This document shows positions 28,184 through 37,853 of a stretch of DNA of 64,000 bases, piece after piece (positions within the stretch are counted from its first letter, which is position 1; each line of letters starts with the position of its first letter). The notes under the pieces were generated by a model. That model was not told the DNA's origin. It did no database searches and worked only from the letters and a program-made list of their open reading frames with translations. Both the position numbers and the translations under genes were made by a program. The stretch covers positions 62,001 to 126,000 of the forward strand of contig NZ_JBBPEV010000003.1 of the NCBI RefSeq assembly GCF_038069945.1. The letters are read 5' to 3'. Origin of the DNA: Aquabacterium sp. A3 (GTDB lineage Bacteria; Pseudomonadota; Gammaproteobacteria; Burkholderiales; Burkholderiaceae_C).

Positions 28184-28933
28184 TTACTCGACCATGGTGA
28201 GGGCGCGATCGGTCAGGTTCGGCTGGAGTAGTGAGGTGTTGAAGCGCTGATGGACGATTGTGTAGTCGATGTCAGCGCCTTCATGTTGAGTCTCTGCTAA
28301 AAATTCGTAGAAAGGGCAAGAGGCCTCCCTCAGTCGTTGATCTACAGTGCCTATGGGAATGTAAAACAACGACACCGGAACCCCAGGCTGAGCTGATGTC
28401 TCCACCTTTTTCCCAGGAAAAACATCCTCAAAAGTCAGTGCCTTGTAGATGCGATCTATGGGGCTTCTCGCGATCAGAAGCAGGTACTCTATGCCAGCGC
28501 GGTAACTGATTTCAAACGCATATTTGATCAGTGCCGAAACCACCAGCTTGCCATCGGGCCCACTGGCTGCAGTCATGCGGCCAGCTTCGAGCAATGGCTG
28601 GCCCCGGAAGCAGCTTGGTAACGAGAACTCTTTTTCAAATCTCAAGGGCTTGTTGATGTTGGTGTTCAGTCGCATTGAGCCCACCAGTTTCCCTGAAGAC
28701 GTTTCGGCCATCAGGTGAACCACATCCGCACGCAAGTCATCAGCTTCAGGTTCATGCAATGAGAGGGCGTGTACCAAGTCTGGCTGATGCCTGCGATATG
28801 CCTCGGCGCGCTGATGCGCAATTTTTTCGAGATCCTTCAGGTCACTGGCCAGCCTCACTCGGAATGGGAGCATCGCCACTTTCCTGGGGACACATGAGTA
28901 AGGAGGATTCAAGCGTGCAACAGGTCGCGACAT
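28184..28933 (-). CDS. LuxI/FeeM-like N-acyltransferase (predicted)
   Basis: The 249 residues start at the ATG at 28933, six bases after AGAGGTG; an ATG at 28873 is possible. The fold cues match the autoinducer-synthase/FeeM branch of GNAT enzymes. A helix rich in Arg/Tyr (RAEAYRRHQPD) comes first. The strand KLVGSMRLNTN carries an invariant-type Arg (Arg88), and LLEAGRMTA has the E-x-x-R spacing (Glu116, Arg119). A long helix (VSALIKYAFEISYRAGIEYL) and LLLIARSPIDRIYKALTFED follow. Family members acylate S-adenosylmethionine or amino acids using acyl-ACP. The substrate here is unknown, and a canonical AHL synthase is not supported. GC is low (30/60 at 28321-28380). The hybrid kinase follows on the same strand. 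Confidence 0.65.
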   Translation of the reverse strand: MSRPVARLNPPYSCVPRKVAMLPFRVRLASDLKDLEKIAHQRAEAYRRHQPDLVHALSLHEPEADDLRADVVHLMAETSSGKLVGSMRLNTNINKPLRFEKEFSLPSCFRGQPLLEAGRMTAASGPDGKLVVSALIKYAFEISYRAGIEYLLLIARSPIDRIYKALTFEDVFPGKKVETSAQPGVPVSLFYIPIGTVDQRLREASCPFYEFLAETQHEGADIDYTIVHQRFNTSLLQPNLTDRALTMVE

Positions 28934-29004
28934 CTACAACACCTCTTAAGACCCTGCTGTGAGAGCACTCGACGAGATCTGGATAGCTTGCTTCGAGAGC
29001 CCAA

Positions 29005-29051
29005 TTTCACAAAGATACACAAGAATTGTGAAACTTTGTGAAATTTTTCAC
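29005..29051. promoter_or_regulatory. TGTGAAA/TTTCACA repeat cluster upstream of the acyltransferase
   Basis: A perfect 10-bp inverted repeat, TTTCACAAAG (29005-29014) and CTTTGTGAAA (29034-29043), spans 39 bp. A further TTGTGAAA (29026-29033) repeats directly at 10-bp spacing with the one at 29036-29043, and TTTCACG (29046-29052) follows. The spacing of about one helical turn favours cooperative protein binding. The stretch is very AT-rich (24 G/C in 28981-29040). It lies in the promoter region of the minus-strand acyltransferase and just past the parA stop codon. Confidence 0.5.
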
Positions 29052-29084
29052 GTTACGGTGTTGTAAACCTTGAATCGCACTTCG

Positions 29085-29852
29085 TCAAGAGCTGAGCTTA
29101 TCGTGCAAGAGTCTGAATTCCTGCGTCACCTTGTGCCGAGGGTCCAGGTGCACCATGGGGCGGGCCTGCTGATGTGACTCTTTGATCTTCACGGACGAAC
29201 TGAGGTACGGCTGCAACACTGGCAGGCCTTCGTCGATCAGTTCCTGCACCAGCTTTTGCGGCAGGGATGCTCGCGGCTGGAACTGGTTCACCACGATGCC
29301 GCTGACCCGCAGTTCGTCGTTGTGGTCGGCCTGGATCTCTTGCACGCTCTCCAGCAGTGCGTACAGCGCGCGGCGCGAAAAATCGTCGCAGTCGAAAGGG
29401 ATCAGGCAGCCCTGGGCGGCGATCAGGGCCGATCGCGTGTAGAAGTTCAGGGCCGGCGGCGTGTCGATGTAGATGTGGTCGTAGGTGTCGCTCAGTTCGT
29501 TCAGCGCGTCACGCAGTTTGTAGATCTTGTAGCGCGACTCCAGCTTGCTGTGCAGTTCGTCCAGCGTGGGATGCGAGGGCATGAGGTGCAGTCCTTCCCA
29601 GGGCGTTTCCACCACATAGGCCTCAGGCCCTTTGGGGCGCGCACTGAATTTCAGCGTCTGGTCAAAGAACTCGGCCGCCGAGACCTCGGCGTCGGTTTGT
29701 GCGTCGCCCAGCAGGTAATGGGTCGAGTTACCTTGCGGGTCCAGGTCGATCACCAGGGTCTTGAGCCCCTCGGCGGCGCTGATGGCCGCCAGATTGCAGG
29801 TGATGGTGGACTTACCGACGCCACCTTTTTGATTGAACACGACGTAACGCAT
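29085..29852 (-). CDS. ParA family ATPase (orphan)
   Basis: The 255 residues start at the ATG at 29852. The deviant Walker A NQKGGVGKSTITCNLA (Lys9 signature lysine) is followed by LVIDLDPQGNSTHYLLG, Walker B-like YDHIYIDTPPALNF, and VSGIVVNQFQPRASLPQKLV. ParA ATPases bind DNA or membranes as ATP sandwich dimers and position cargo. No ParB or parS partner is visible, so chromosome partition is unlikely from context alone. It lies upstream of minE on the same strand, with 94 bp between it and the min operon's end. Confidence 0.9.
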   Translation of the reverse strand: MRYVVFNQKGGVGKSTITCNLAAISAAEGLKTLVIDLDPQGNSTHYLLGDAQTDAEVSAAEFFDQTLKFSARPKGPEAYVVETPWEGLHLMPSHPTLDELHSKLESRYKIYKLRDALNELSDTYDHIYIDTPPALNFYTRSALIAAQGCLIPFDCDDFSRRALYALLESVQEIQADHNDELRVSGIVVNQFQPRASLPQKLVQELIDEGLPVLQPYLSSSVKIKESHQQARPMVHLDPRHKVTQEFRLLHDKLSS

Positions 29853-29946
29853 GGTCCTTGCCTCATGGTGGAATGACTGCGTACATTGTGCACTGCAGCA
29901 CGACCCATTCAGGGCCATCCAGGCAAGGACCTGCGCGTTTGCGGGA

Positions 29947-30216
29947 TCAGCGTCCCGCGTCAGGCAACTCGATCTTGACTTCGAGCACTTCCAGGTCGCC
30001 CTGGCGCTCCATCGCCACCTTGATGTCGTCGGGGTTGATGGACACGTACTTCGAAATCACCGCCACCAGTTCTTTCTGCAAATCAGGCAGGTAGCTGGGG
30101 CTGTGGCTGCGGCCATTGCGCTCATGTGCGAGGATGAGCTGCAGCCGCTCTTTGGCGACGGTGGCCGTCTGCTTCTTTTCACCGAGGAAGAAGGAGAGGA
30201 ATCCCATGGCGGTCAC
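29947..30216 (-). CDS. minE: Cell division topological specificity factor MinE
   Basis: The 89-residue protein has the N-terminal membrane-contact and MinD-activating helix ([20 protein letters not shown]) and [10 protein letters not shown]. The dimerisation domain is [20 protein letters not shown] followed by [20 protein letters not shown]. MinE displaces MinD from the membrane and drives pole-to-pole oscillation. Its start overlaps the minD stop by four bases (ATGA). Confidence 0.97.
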   Translation of the reverse strand: MTAMGFLSFFLGEKKQTATVAKERLQLILAHERNGRSHSPSYLPDLQKELVAVISKYVSINPDDIKVAMERQGDLEVLEVKIELPDAGR

Positions 30217-31028
30217 TTGCCTCCAAACAGGCGCTTGAAGAAGCCGGGCTTTTCGGCCTCGATGAAGCGCAGTGGTTTGTCCTGGCCCAGGAAGCGATCG
30301 ATCACGTCGCTGTACGCCTCGGCCACGTCGGTGCCCTTCATGTGGATGGCGGGAATGCCCTGGTTCGAGGCGTTGAGCACCGTCTCGGATTCGGGGATGA
30401 CCCCGATCAGTTTGACGCGCAGGATCTCATGCACGTCTTCCAGCGAGAGCATCTGTCCGCCCTCGACCCGGTTGGGGTTGTAGCGGGTGATCAGCAGGTG
30501 CTCCTTGATGGGTTCGGCGCCGTCCTGCGCCCGCTTGGTCTTGCTGTTGAGCATGCCCAGGATGCGGTCGGAGTCGCGCACCGACGAGACTTCGGGGTTG
30601 GTCACCACGATGGCCTCGTCGGCGAAGTGCATGGCCATGAGCGCACCGGTTTCGATGCCGGCGGGGGAGTCGCACACGATGTACTCGAAACCCATCTCGG
30701 CCAGATCCTGCAGCACCTTCTCGACGCCTTCTTGTGTCAGCGCCTCTTTGTCGCGTGTTTGCGAGGCGGCCAGCACAAAGAGGTTGTCACATTGCTTGTC
30801 TTTGATGAGGGCCTGGTTGAGGTTGGCTTCGCCATGGATGACGTTGATGAGGTCATACACCACCCGGCGCTCGCAACCCATGATGAGGTCGAGGTTGCGC
30901 AGGCCCACGTCGAAATCGATGACGGCGGTCTTGTGGCCGCGAAGGGCCAGGCCGGAAGCAAAGCTGGCGCTGGTGGTCGTCTTGCCAACGCCCCCTTTGC
31001 CGGAGGTCACCACGATGATCTTGGCCAT
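30213..31028 (-). CDS. minD: Septum site-determining ATPase MinD
   Basis: The 271-residue ParA-type ATPase has the deviant Walker [58 protein letters not shown] and [18 protein letters not shown]. The C-terminal amphipathic membrane-targeting helix is GFFKRLFGG. It recruits MinC and is released by MinE, so the septum forms at mid-cell. The order minC-minD-minE is standard; minC lies 38 bp upstream. Confidence 0.98.
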   Translation of the reverse strand: MAKIIVVTSGKGGVGKTTTSASFASGLALRGHKTAVIDFDVGLRNLDLIMGCERRVVYDLINVIHGEANLNQALIKDKQCDNLFVLAASQTRDKEALTQEGVEKVLQDLAEMGFEYIVCDSPAGIETGALMAMHFADEAIVVTNPEVSSVRDSDRILGMLNSKTKRAQDGAEPIKEHLLITRYNPNRVEGGQMLSLEDVHEILRVKLIGVIPESETVLNASNQGIPAIHMKGTDVAEAYSDVIDRFLGQDKPLRFIEAEKPGFFKRLFGGK

Positions 31029-31066
31029 GGATGGCGGTCCTTTCTGAGATGGGGTCGAGTAGGGGG

Positions 31067-31837
31067 TCAGAGGTCGATGGGGTCGAATACCAGCCTGTCG
31101 CCTGACAGGCGAATCTGTGCCGGCCTGCCCTTCACGTTGGCAGGCAGCGGGTTCTCGGTGGTTCGGTACGTGCCTGCGATGGACAGCAACTCGGGCTCCA
31201 TGCAGGTGGAAAAGATGCGCGCCTGTTCATTACCGCGCGCACCGGCGATGGCCTTGCCGCGCAAGGGGGCGTAAACGTGGATGCTGCCATCGGCAATGAC
31301 CTCGGCGCCATGGTTGACGGCGGCGGTGATGATCAGGTCTCCACCCTTGGCGTAAACCTGTTGCCCGGAGCGCAGGGGCTTGTCGATGATCATGGTGGGC
31401 GCCTGGCCGGGCACCTCCACCGGCACTTCAACGCGAACCTCCACGGGCACCTCGCGCACGACTTCCCGGATCACCTCCTGCACCACGGGCTCGGCCCGTG
31501 AGGGCGCGCCCAGGCTTTCCGGAGCCTCGGCCAGTCCCGCGTCCAGCGCCGCCCTGGCCTGAGCCGGACTGCCACCCCGAAAAGCCACTGGCTTGAGCTT
31601 GAACCTGGCCAGCAGGGGCAGCAGGATGGGAAAGTTCACCGGCACGTCCAGGCTGGCCAGGTGCGTGAGGTCGATGACGACGGGCTCGCCATTGAAGATG
31701 TCGGGTGTGGCGCCGAAGCGTTCGGTCAGTGCGGCGTCCAGTGCCGTCAGGTTGCCCGTCTTCAGCAAAAAAGCCTCCAGGGTGAGCGAGGCGCTCTTGA
31801 AGTCGAACAGGGTCGAATCGTTTCCGGGGGCGGGCAT
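31067..31837 (-). CDS. minC: Septum site-determining protein MinC
   Basis: The 256 residues start at the ATG at 31837, chosen because the MinC N-domain begins just after it (FDFKSASLTLEAFLL). The N-terminal FtsZ-inhibiting domain covers about 1-110 (VVIDLTHLASLDVPVNFPIL). The linker is a Val/Glu/Pro repeat tract (REVVREVPVEVRVEVPVEVP). The C-terminal beta-helix covers about 155-256 (RSGQQVYAKGGDLIITAAVN, GAEVIADGSIHVYAPLRGKA), which binds MinD. The linker is longer and more repetitive than in E. coli MinC. Confidence 0.95.
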   Translation of the reverse strand: MPAPGNDSTLFDFKSASLTLEAFLLKTGNLTALDAALTERFGATPDIFNGEPVVIDLTHLASLDVPVNFPILLPLLARFKLKPVAFRGGSPAQARAALDAGLAEAPESLGAPSRAEPVVQEVIREVVREVPVEVRVEVPVEVPGQAPTMIIDKPLRSGQQVYAKGGDLIITAAVNHGAEVIADGSIHVYAPLRGKAIAGARGNEQARIFSTCMEPELLSIAGTYRTTENPLPANVKGRPAQIRLSGDRLVFDPIDL

Positions 31838-31939
31838 GGACTGGCGGCTCAGATAAAGCACGAAGTTTAAGCCAGCGGCGGGCGCATTCTGATGCGGCGG
31901 CATACTGGCGTCAGGACAAGACAGCGCATTGGCGTGCGC

Positions 31940-33229
31940 ATGCAATCGATGGCTTCGGGTTGGACGGACGCGCTGTGGTGGCGCGGTGACCAGGTGGGGT
32001 TGGCGGTGGCCTTGGGGGCCGGCCTGCTCGTGGGCCTGGAGCGTGAGCGCCGCAAAGGGCAGGGCGATGACCGCCGGGCTGCCGGATTGCGCACGTTCGC
32101 TGTCGCCGCCATGGCGGGCGCGCTGGCGCAAAGCCTGTCTGCGGCGCTGGCGGTGGTGGTGTTGCTGGGCGTGGTGGGCATGGCCACCTTGTCGTATGTG
32201 CGCAGTGCCTCCAAAGACCCGGGGCTCACCACGGAGCTGGCGTTGGTGGCCACCACCCTGATCGGCATGCAGGCCGTTGTGCAGCCAGCTCTGGCGGCGG
32301 CGTGCGCCGTGTTGCTGGCGGCGGTGCTGGCGGCACGCAGCCGATTGCACCGTTTTGCCACCGACTGGCTGGGCGAAGACGAACTGCACGATGGCCTGCT
32401 GCTCGCGGCGCTCGCCCTGGTCTTGTTGCCCCTGTTGCCCCAAGAGCCCCTGCCCTGGCTGGGCGGGCTGTCATGGCATCGGTTGCTGGTGCTGGTGCTC
32501 ATGATCCTGGTGTTGCAGGCCGCCAGCCACGTCGGGCAGCGCCTGCTGGGGCCGCGTTGGGGGCTGCCGATCTCGGGGTTGTTGGGTGGATTTGTCTCCA
32601 GCACCGCCACGGTGGGCGCCATGGGCAGTCTGGTGCGGTCGGGCCCGACCACGTGGCGTCACGCCGCCTGTGCGGCGGTCTTGTCCACGGCGGCCACGTG
32701 GGTGCAAGTGGTGTTGATGGCGTCGGTGGTGGCGCCAGCGCATTGGCCTGCCTGGGTGTCATTGGCCGGTGTGGGTGTGGTGGTGCCCCTCCTGGTGGGC
32801 TGGAGCCTGTGGCCGCCATCAGGGCCGGGGGGGACGGATGAGGCCATGGCTGGCCAAGCCCGCGCACAGGGGCGTGTGCTGCGCTTGCGCGAAGCCCTGA
32901 TGGTGGCGGCCCTGTTGCTGGGCGGGGCCTTGCTGGTGCAATGGGCGCGGGGTTGGGGCGAACTGGGCCTGGTGGCGGGGGTGGCGGTGGCCGCCTTGGC
33001 CGATGCCCACGCGCCGGTGGTGGCCGTGTTGTCCTTGCAGCAGTCGGGCCAGTTGGGTCTGGTGGATGCCATGCAGGCGGTGCTCACGGCGGTGTCGGTC
33101 AACAGCCTCACCCGCACCACGGTGGCCTTGCTGGCGGGCGGGGCGCGCTTCGGTCTGGCCGTTGGTGGCGCCTTGGCGCTCAATCTGATGGTGGCGTGGG
33201 CATGGTGGGCCAGCCAGGCGGGCGCCTGA
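31940..33229 (+). CDS. MgtC/SapB-DUF4010 membrane protein
   Basis: The protein is about 429 residues, with ATGs at 31940 and 31949 both possible. The N-terminal third carries the MgtC/SapB pattern (LAVALGAGLLVGLERERRKG, AAGLRTFAVAAMAGAL). The rest is a DUF4010-type set of helices (GLPISGLLGGFVSSTATVGA, ADAHAPVVAVLSLQ, SVNSLTRTTVALLAGGARFG). About 11-12 transmembrane helices are expected. No function is established for the fused family. It is divergent from minC across about 100 bp. Confidence 0.88.
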   Translation: MQSMASGWTDALWWRGDQVGLAVALGAGLLVGLERERRKGQGDDRRAAGLRTFAVAAMAGALAQSLSAALAVVVLLGVVGMATLSYVRSASKDPGLTTELALVATTLIGMQAVVQPALAAACAVLLAAVLAARSRLHRFATDWLGEDELHDGLLLAALALVLLPLLPQEPLPWLGGLSWHRLLVLVLMILVLQAASHVGQRLLGPRWGLPISGLLGGFVSSTATVGAMGSLVRSGPTTWRHAACAAVLSTAATWVQVVLMASVVAPAHWPAWVSLAGVGVVVPLLVGWSLWPPSGPGGTDEAMAGQARAQGRVLRLREALMVAALLLGGALLVQWARGWGELGLVAGVAVAALADAHAPVVAVLSLQQSGQLGLVDAMQAVLTAVSVNSLTRTTVALLAGGARFGLAVGGALALNLMVAWAWWASQAGA

Positions 33230-33302
33230 CTTTATAATTCTGGCCCCCACTGAGCGTGGGCAATCGGCGCAGACGGTCTGCGTGGATCACCAAGGTGCCT
33301 CG

Positions 33303-33959
33303 ATGGCCAATGACCTGCTTGTTCGTCAGACGCTGCGCGCCTATGCGCTGTCGGCGCTGGCTTTGTTGCTGATTTTTGCCTTCAGCATGCCGCTGGACGA
33401 GGCCGATCGGGTGTTCTACCTCAAGGAGGGGGGTGTGATCGAGACGGTCAGCGCCCTGAGCTACCTGATGTGTGCAGCCTACATGCTGATGTGGACGGGG
33501 CGGGCGCGGGCCTGGCCCTACATCGTGCTGATGGTGCTGTTTGCCATGCGCGAGTCCGACTTCGACAAGCGCTTCACCGAAGTCGGTGTGCTCAAGGGCA
33601 AGTTCTTGTTTTCGCCGCTGGTGCCCATCCACCAAAAGCTCATTGGTGGCGCCGTCATCTTGCTGGCGTTGTGGGTGCTGTACACCATCGTGCGTCGCGA
33701 TGGGCGCAGTTTCCTTCGCGCTTTGCGTGACCGGGCTGTTGATGCCTGGGGCTGGGCCACCGCCATCGTCCTGATCGTGGTCAGCAAGGGGCTGGACGGC
33801 CTCGACCGCAAACTGGCGGGCTTCGGCATCCAGATCGACCCGCTGCTGGATCTGCACACCGGCGCGGCCGAAGAAATCCTCGAACTGGGCATCGGCCTGT
33901 ACATCTTCCTGGCCTGCCGTTTGTTTTTTGCCCGCACAGACAAGGCGGGCGCCCGCTGA
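33303..33959 (+). CDS. Six-TM membrane protein of unknown function
   Basis: The 218 residues start at the ATG at 33303, preceded by AAGGTG (33292-33297). Six hydrophobic segments are visible: LSALALLLIFAFSM, ALSYLMCAAYMLMW, WPYIVLMVLFAM, IGGAVILLALWVLY, AWGWATAIVLIVVS and LGIGLYIFLACRLFF. Between them are conserved-looking polar stretches (MRESDFDKRFTEVGVLKGK, DGLDRKLAGFGIQI). I do not recognise a named family. A TATAAT at 33233-33238 could be its -10. The stop codon abuts the convergent ygiQ stop with no gap. Confidence 0.75.
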   Translation: MANDLLVRQTLRAYALSALALLLIFAFSMPLDEADRVFYLKEGGVIETVSALSYLMCAAYMLMWTGRARAWPYIVLMVLFAMRESDFDKRFTEVGVLKGKFLFSPLVPIHQKLIGGAVILLALWVLYTIVRRDGRSFLRALRDRAVDAWGWATAIVLIVVSKGLDGLDRKLAGFGIQIDPLLDLHTGAAEEILELGIGLYIFLACRLFFARTDKAGAR

Positions 33960-36395
33960 TCAAGGCCGTCGCCGCGCCCGTTTTACCGGTGCCGTGGGCC
34001 GTTTGCTGATGCCGCGTGGGTCGCGCTCGCCGGTCTCGCGGGGCGGCAGGCCGGTGTGCTGGGTCAGCACGCGCCCCACGGTCACCACCGAGGTTTTGGT
34101 GCCGGCCTTGGTCGAGTTCTTGCGCCGCGCGCTTTCGTAGCCGCCATCGGTGGCCGGTTGGTAGGTGGGGATCAGGTGGTGCTGCCCATTGCCGATGAGG
34201 TCGGCGCGGCCCATGGCCTTGAGCGCCTCGCGCAGCAGCGGCCAGTTGTTCGGGTCGTGGTAGCGCAGGAAGGCCTTGTGCAGGCGGCGGCGCTTCTCGC
34301 CCTTGACGATGTCCACGCGCTCGCCCCTGCGGCTGTCACGGCTGATGCCTTTGAGCGGGTTCAGCCCCGAGTGGTACATGGCCGTGGCCGTGGCCATGGG
34401 GCTGGGGTAGAAGGTCTGCACCTGGTCGGCCTTGAAGCCGTTGGACTTCAGCCAGATGGCCAGGTTCATCATGTCTTCGTCGGTGGTGCCCGGGTGCGCC
34501 GCGATGAAGTAGGGGATGAGGTACTGCTTCTTGCCCGCTTCGGCGCTGTACTTCTCGAACAGCGCCTTGAAGCGGTCGTAGGCGCCCATGCCGGGCTTCA
34601 TCATCTTCGACAGCGGGCCTTGCTCGGTGTGTTCGGGCGCGATCTTCAGGTAGCCGCCCACGTGGTGGGTCACCAGCTCTTTGATGTACTCAGGAGAGCG
34701 CACGGCCAGGTCGTAACGAAGCCCCGAGCCGATCAAAATCTTCTTGATGCCCGGCAGTGCGCGCGCGCGCCGGTACATGCGGATCAGCAGGCTGTGGTCG
34801 GTGTTGAGGTTGGGGCAGATGTCCGGGTAGACGCACGAGGGCTTGCGGCAGGCGGCCTCGATCACCTTGGACTTGCAGCCGATGCGGTACATGTTGGCCG
34901 TGGGGCCGCCCAGGTCGCTGATGACGCCCGTGAAGCCCTTGACCTGGTCGCGGATGGTTTCGATCTCGCGGATGACGGAGTCTTCGGAGCGGCTCTGGAT
35001 GATGCGGCCTTCGTGCTCGGTGATGGAGCAGAAGGTGCAGCCGCCAAAGCAGCCGCGCATGATGTTCACGCTGAAGCGGATCATGTCCCAGGCCGGGATC
35101 TTGGCGTCGCCATACTTGGGATGGGGCGCGCGGGCGTAAGGCAGGTCGAAGACCAGGTCCATCTCGGGCGTGGTCAAAGGGATGGGCGGTGGGTTGATCC
35201 ACACATCGCGGGCACCGGGGCCCTCGCCATGGCGCTGCACCAGGGCGCGGGCGTTGCCGGGGTTGGTCTCCAGGTGCAGCACGCGGTTGGCGTGGGCATA
35301 GAGCACCGGGTCGTCCTTGAGTTGCTCGTAGGCCGGCAGACGGATCACGGTGCGCTCACGCGGGGGCAGGGCGATCTTGCCACGCTGGGTGGGCTGGGCT
35401 TCGAGTTCGTCGGCCTCAGCATCGTGGTCGTGGGCATCGATGTCCGCTGTCGCGACCGCCTCTGCGGTTTTCTTCCTCAGCGCCGGGTTGGGCACGATGC
35501 GGATGGGCTTGGCCTGGCCAGCCTTCAGGGGATCGGCCTTCACCGGATCGAAGGCCCCCGCATCCTCCAACGCACAAGTCTCGCCCTGTTCGGCGGCCAA
35601 CTGTGTGGTCATCAAATAGGGGTTGATGTGCTGGTCGATGCGGCCGGGGCGGTCCACGTCGGTGCTGTCCAGCTCGAACCATCCCACGGCCGTGGGGTCG
35701 TCGCGTCGGCGAATGAAGGCGGTGCCGCGCACATCGGTGATGTGCTCAACGGGCTCGCGGGCGGCCAGGCGGTGGGCGATCTCGACGATGGCCCGCTCGG
35801 CGTTGCCGTACAGCAGCAGGTCGGCCTTGGCGTCCATCAGGATGGAGCGGCGCACTTTGTCTTGCCAGTAGTCGTAGTGGGCGATGCGGCGCAGTGAGGC
35901 CTCGATGCCACCCATGACGATGGGCACGTCCTTGAAGGCTTCGCGGCAGCGCTGGGCGTACACCGCCGAGCAGCGATCAGGGCGGGCGCCGCCCACGCCG
36001 CCGGGCGTGTAAGCGTCGTCGCTGCGGATTTTGCGATCGGCCGTGTAGCGGTTGATCATCGAGTCCATGTTGCCGGCGGTCACGCCCCAGAACAGGTTGG
36101 GGCGGCCCAAGGCCTTGAAGGGCTCGGCACTCTGCCAGTCCGGCTGGGCGATGATGCCCACGCGAAAGCCCTGGTTCTCCAGCATGCGGCCGATCACGGC
36201 CATGCCGAAGCTGGGGTGGTCCACATAGGCGTCGCCTGTGACGATGACGATGTCGCAGCTGTCCCAGCCAAGGGCGTCCATCTCGGCCCGGGTGGTGGGC
36301 AGAAAGCGGGCCGTGCCAAAGCGCTTGGCCCAGTGGGGCTTGTAGCTGCTCAGGGGTTTGGCGGTGGGCAGGGTGGGGGCGATCTGTTCAGGCAT
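33960..36395 (-). CDS. ygiQ: YgiQ family radical SAM protein
   Basis: The 811 residues start at the ATG at 36395. The N-terminal cobalamin-binding-like domain is [20 protein letters not shown], followed by [13 protein letters not shown]. The radical SAM cluster is [18 protein letters not shown] (C-x3-C-x2-C, near residue 445), then [15 protein letters not shown]. The long C-terminal part contains [39 protein letters not shown] and a basic tail ([14 protein letters not shown]). The reaction is not established. An insert with alternating Ala/Asp and Lys/Pro between the domains makes it somewhat longer than typical members. About 230 bp separate it from the divergent Tim44-like gene. Confidence 0.95.
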   Translation of the reverse strand: MPEQIAPTLPTAKPLSSYKPHWAKRFGTARFLPTTRAEMDALGWDSCDIVIVTGDAYVDHPSFGMAVIGRMLENQGFRVGIIAQPDWQSAEPFKALGRPNLFWGVTAGNMDSMINRYTADRKIRSDDAYTPGGVGGARPDRCSAVYAQRCREAFKDVPIVMGGIEASLRRIAHYDYWQDKVRRSILMDAKADLLLYGNAERAIVEIAHRLAAREPVEHITDVRGTAFIRRRDDPTAVGWFELDSTDVDRPGRIDQHINPYLMTTQLAAEQGETCALEDAGAFDPVKADPLKAGQAKPIRIVPNPALRKKTAEAVATADIDAHDHDAEADELEAQPTQRGKIALPPRERTVIRLPAYEQLKDDPVLYAHANRVLHLETNPGNARALVQRHGEGPGARDVWINPPPIPLTTPEMDLVFDLPYARAPHPKYGDAKIPAWDMIRFSVNIMRGCFGGCTFCSITEHEGRIIQSRSEDSVIREIETIRDQVKGFTGVISDLGGPTANMYRIGCKSKVIEAACRKPSCVYPDICPNLNTDHSLLIRMYRRARALPGIKKILIGSGLRYDLAVRSPEYIKELVTHHVGGYLKIAPEHTEQGPLSKMMKPGMGAYDRFKALFEKYSAEAGKKQYLIPYFIAAHPGTTDEDMMNLAIWLKSNGFKADQVQTFYPSPMATATAMYHSGLNPLKGISRDSRRGERVDIVKGEKRRRLHKAFLRYHDPNNWPLLREALKAMGRADLIGNGQHHLIPTYQPATDGGYESARRKNSTKAGTKTSVVTVGRVLTQHTGLPPRETGERDPRGISKRPTAPVKRARRRP

Positions 36396-36627
36396 GGGCC
36401 AGGCGGGAATGCGGGTGCCGTGGGATGGGCAACCCGCTATTGTCGCTGCAGGCCGCACCGGCAGGGGGCGAGACCCCCTTGGCCCTGGGGATGCAGGGGC
36501 CATATTTCTGAATGTAAAGACCCCCTGGGGCCAAATCCCTTCAATGCGTGGGTTGGTTCTGTGCGCCTCACAATCAGGGTGTCCGAAATCACCATTTGAA
36601 TCACCCGTGACTGGAGCCTCGTTTTCA

Positions 36628-37602
36628 ATGAACAGCATCAAGCAGACCCTGACCAGCATCCTGGCCTCCGTGGCGGTGGCCGTGGGGGGCGTGACCTTGT
36701 CGGTGGCCCCCATTGAAGCCGAGGCCAAGCGCCTGGGCAGCAGCCGGCCCGCCGGCATGCAGCGCCAGATGCCCCCCAAACAGCAGCCCAGCCAGCCGAC
36801 GCAGAACCAAAACGCGGCGCCTCAGCAAGGCACGCCGGCACAGCAGCCGACCAATGCCGCAGCGGCGGGTGCCACTGGCGCGGCCGCCCAGGCGGGCAAG
36901 CGCTCGTGGATGGGGCCGATCGCCGGCCTGGCGGCCGGTTTGGGCTTGGCGGCGTTGGCCAGCCACCTGGGCTTCGGTGAAGAACTCGCCAACTTCATGA
37001 TGATGGCCTTGCTGGCGGTGGTGGCTGTGGTGGTGATTGGCTGGCTGATGCGCCGCTTGCGTGGCGGCCAGGCCGCCGGCCCCCAACTAGCAGGCGCCAC
37101 CGCAGGCGCTGGCACGGGCCCCGCGCCCATGGCCCGTCAGGCCTTCCAGGCCCCGGCATCGCCGTCTCCGCAGGCCTCCTCGGGCTCCTCGGCCGCTGCC
37201 CCTGCGGTGGCCTCCGCCAGCAGGCCCGCAGGCTTTGATGCGGCCGGCTTCGAGCGCATCGCCAAGATGATCTTCATCCGCTTGCAGGCCGCCAACGACG
37301 CGGGCCAGGTGGACGACCTGCGCAAGTTCACCACGCCTGAGTTGTTCGCCTCGCTGCGTCTGGACCTCCAAGAGCGCGCTGGCGCGGCACAGCAGACCGA
37401 CGTGCTGGAGTTGCACGCCGAGTTGATCGACACGGCCCAGGAAGATGGGCAATGGGTGGCGACGGTGCGTTTCACCGGCTTGATCCGCGAAGAGGCCGAG
37501 GCGGGCGCTCAGCCGTTCGACGAGTTGTGGCACCTGGTGCGTCCCCTGGACGAAAGCCGCGACTGGGCGATCGCCGGCATCACGCCTCAAGACGTGCTGT
37601 GA
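36628..37602 (+). CDS. Tim44-like domain protein
   Basis: The 324 residues start at the ATG at 36628, with GGAG at 36613-36616. A signal or anchor segment (about 8-30, [19 protein letters not shown]) is followed by a Gln/Pro/Ala-rich disordered stretch. Two hydrophobic helices lie near 97-140 ([37 protein letters not shown]), then another low-complexity Ser/Ala stretch. The C-terminal Tim44-like domain covers about 205-324 ([62 protein letters not shown]). In mitochondria this fold supports protein import; the bacterial role is unclear. The upstream gap holds a 6-bp G/C hairpin (36463-36479) without further signals I can assign. Confidence 0.88.
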   Translation: MNSIKQTLTSILASVAVAVGGVTLSVAPIEAEAKRLGSSRPAGMQRQMPPKQQPSQPTQNQNAAPQQGTPAQQPTNAAAAGATGAAAQAGKRSWMGPIAGLAAGLGLAALASHLGFGEELANFMMMALLAVVAVVVIGWLMRRLRGGQAAGPQLAGATAGAGTGPAPMARQAFQAPASPSPQASSGSSAAAPAVASASRPAGFDAAGFERIAKMIFIRLQAANDAGQVDDLRKFTTPELFASLRLDLQERAGAAQQTDVLELHAELIDTAQEDGQWVATVRFTGLIREEAEAGAQPFDELWHLVRPLDESRDWAIAGITPQDVL

Positions 37603-37618
37603 GCTGCTGACGCCCCTG

Positions 37619-37644
37619 CATTGACGTCACTCACGACGTCAATG
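37619..37644. repeat. Perfect inverted repeat downstream of the Tim44-like gene
   Basis: CATTGACGT (37619-37627) and ACGTCAATG (37636-37644) flank 8 bases. There is no T-tract after it, but a clear intrinsic terminator follows 25 bases later, so the dyad may be a processing site or RNA 3' stabiliser. Confidence 0.45.
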
Positions 37645-37668
37645 GCATCGGCATGACCCTGTGATGAG

Positions 37669-37701
37669 CCGGAGGTGACCCGCGTTGCCTCCGGTTTTTT
37701 T
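37669..37701 (+). terminator. Intrinsic terminator after the Tim44-like gene
   Basis: The stem CCGGAGG (37669-37675) and CCTCCGG (37688-37694) with a 12-base loop is followed directly by seven T residues (37695-37701). It ends the plus-strand transcript. The next 150 bases, up to the MerR-type gene, are AT-richer and hold its promoter region. Confidence 0.85.
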
Positions 37702-37853
37702 GCGTTAAATGGCGCCTGGGCATCCATTCGTTGGACGTTTGTCCATGTTGAATCTTGTTTGAATCGTTTTGAGGGCGGTTTTTGCCGTTCCATGTCTCCA
37801 TTGTGGGTTTGATTTTTGGCAATATCGAGTTCATGAAAAGGAGATGAACGGCC

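Noticed and set aside
28184..28933. Canonical LuxI AHL synthase
   Set aside because: Only general landmarks of the superfamily are visible; I cannot align the full set of invariant LuxI residues, and no LuxR receptor gene is adjacent. I kept the broader LuxI/FeeM-like call.
29085..29852. Plasmid or chromosome partition ParA
   Set aside because: No ParB gene or parS site is visible. The gene is flanked by the acyltransferase and the min operon, so it is reported as an orphan ParA.
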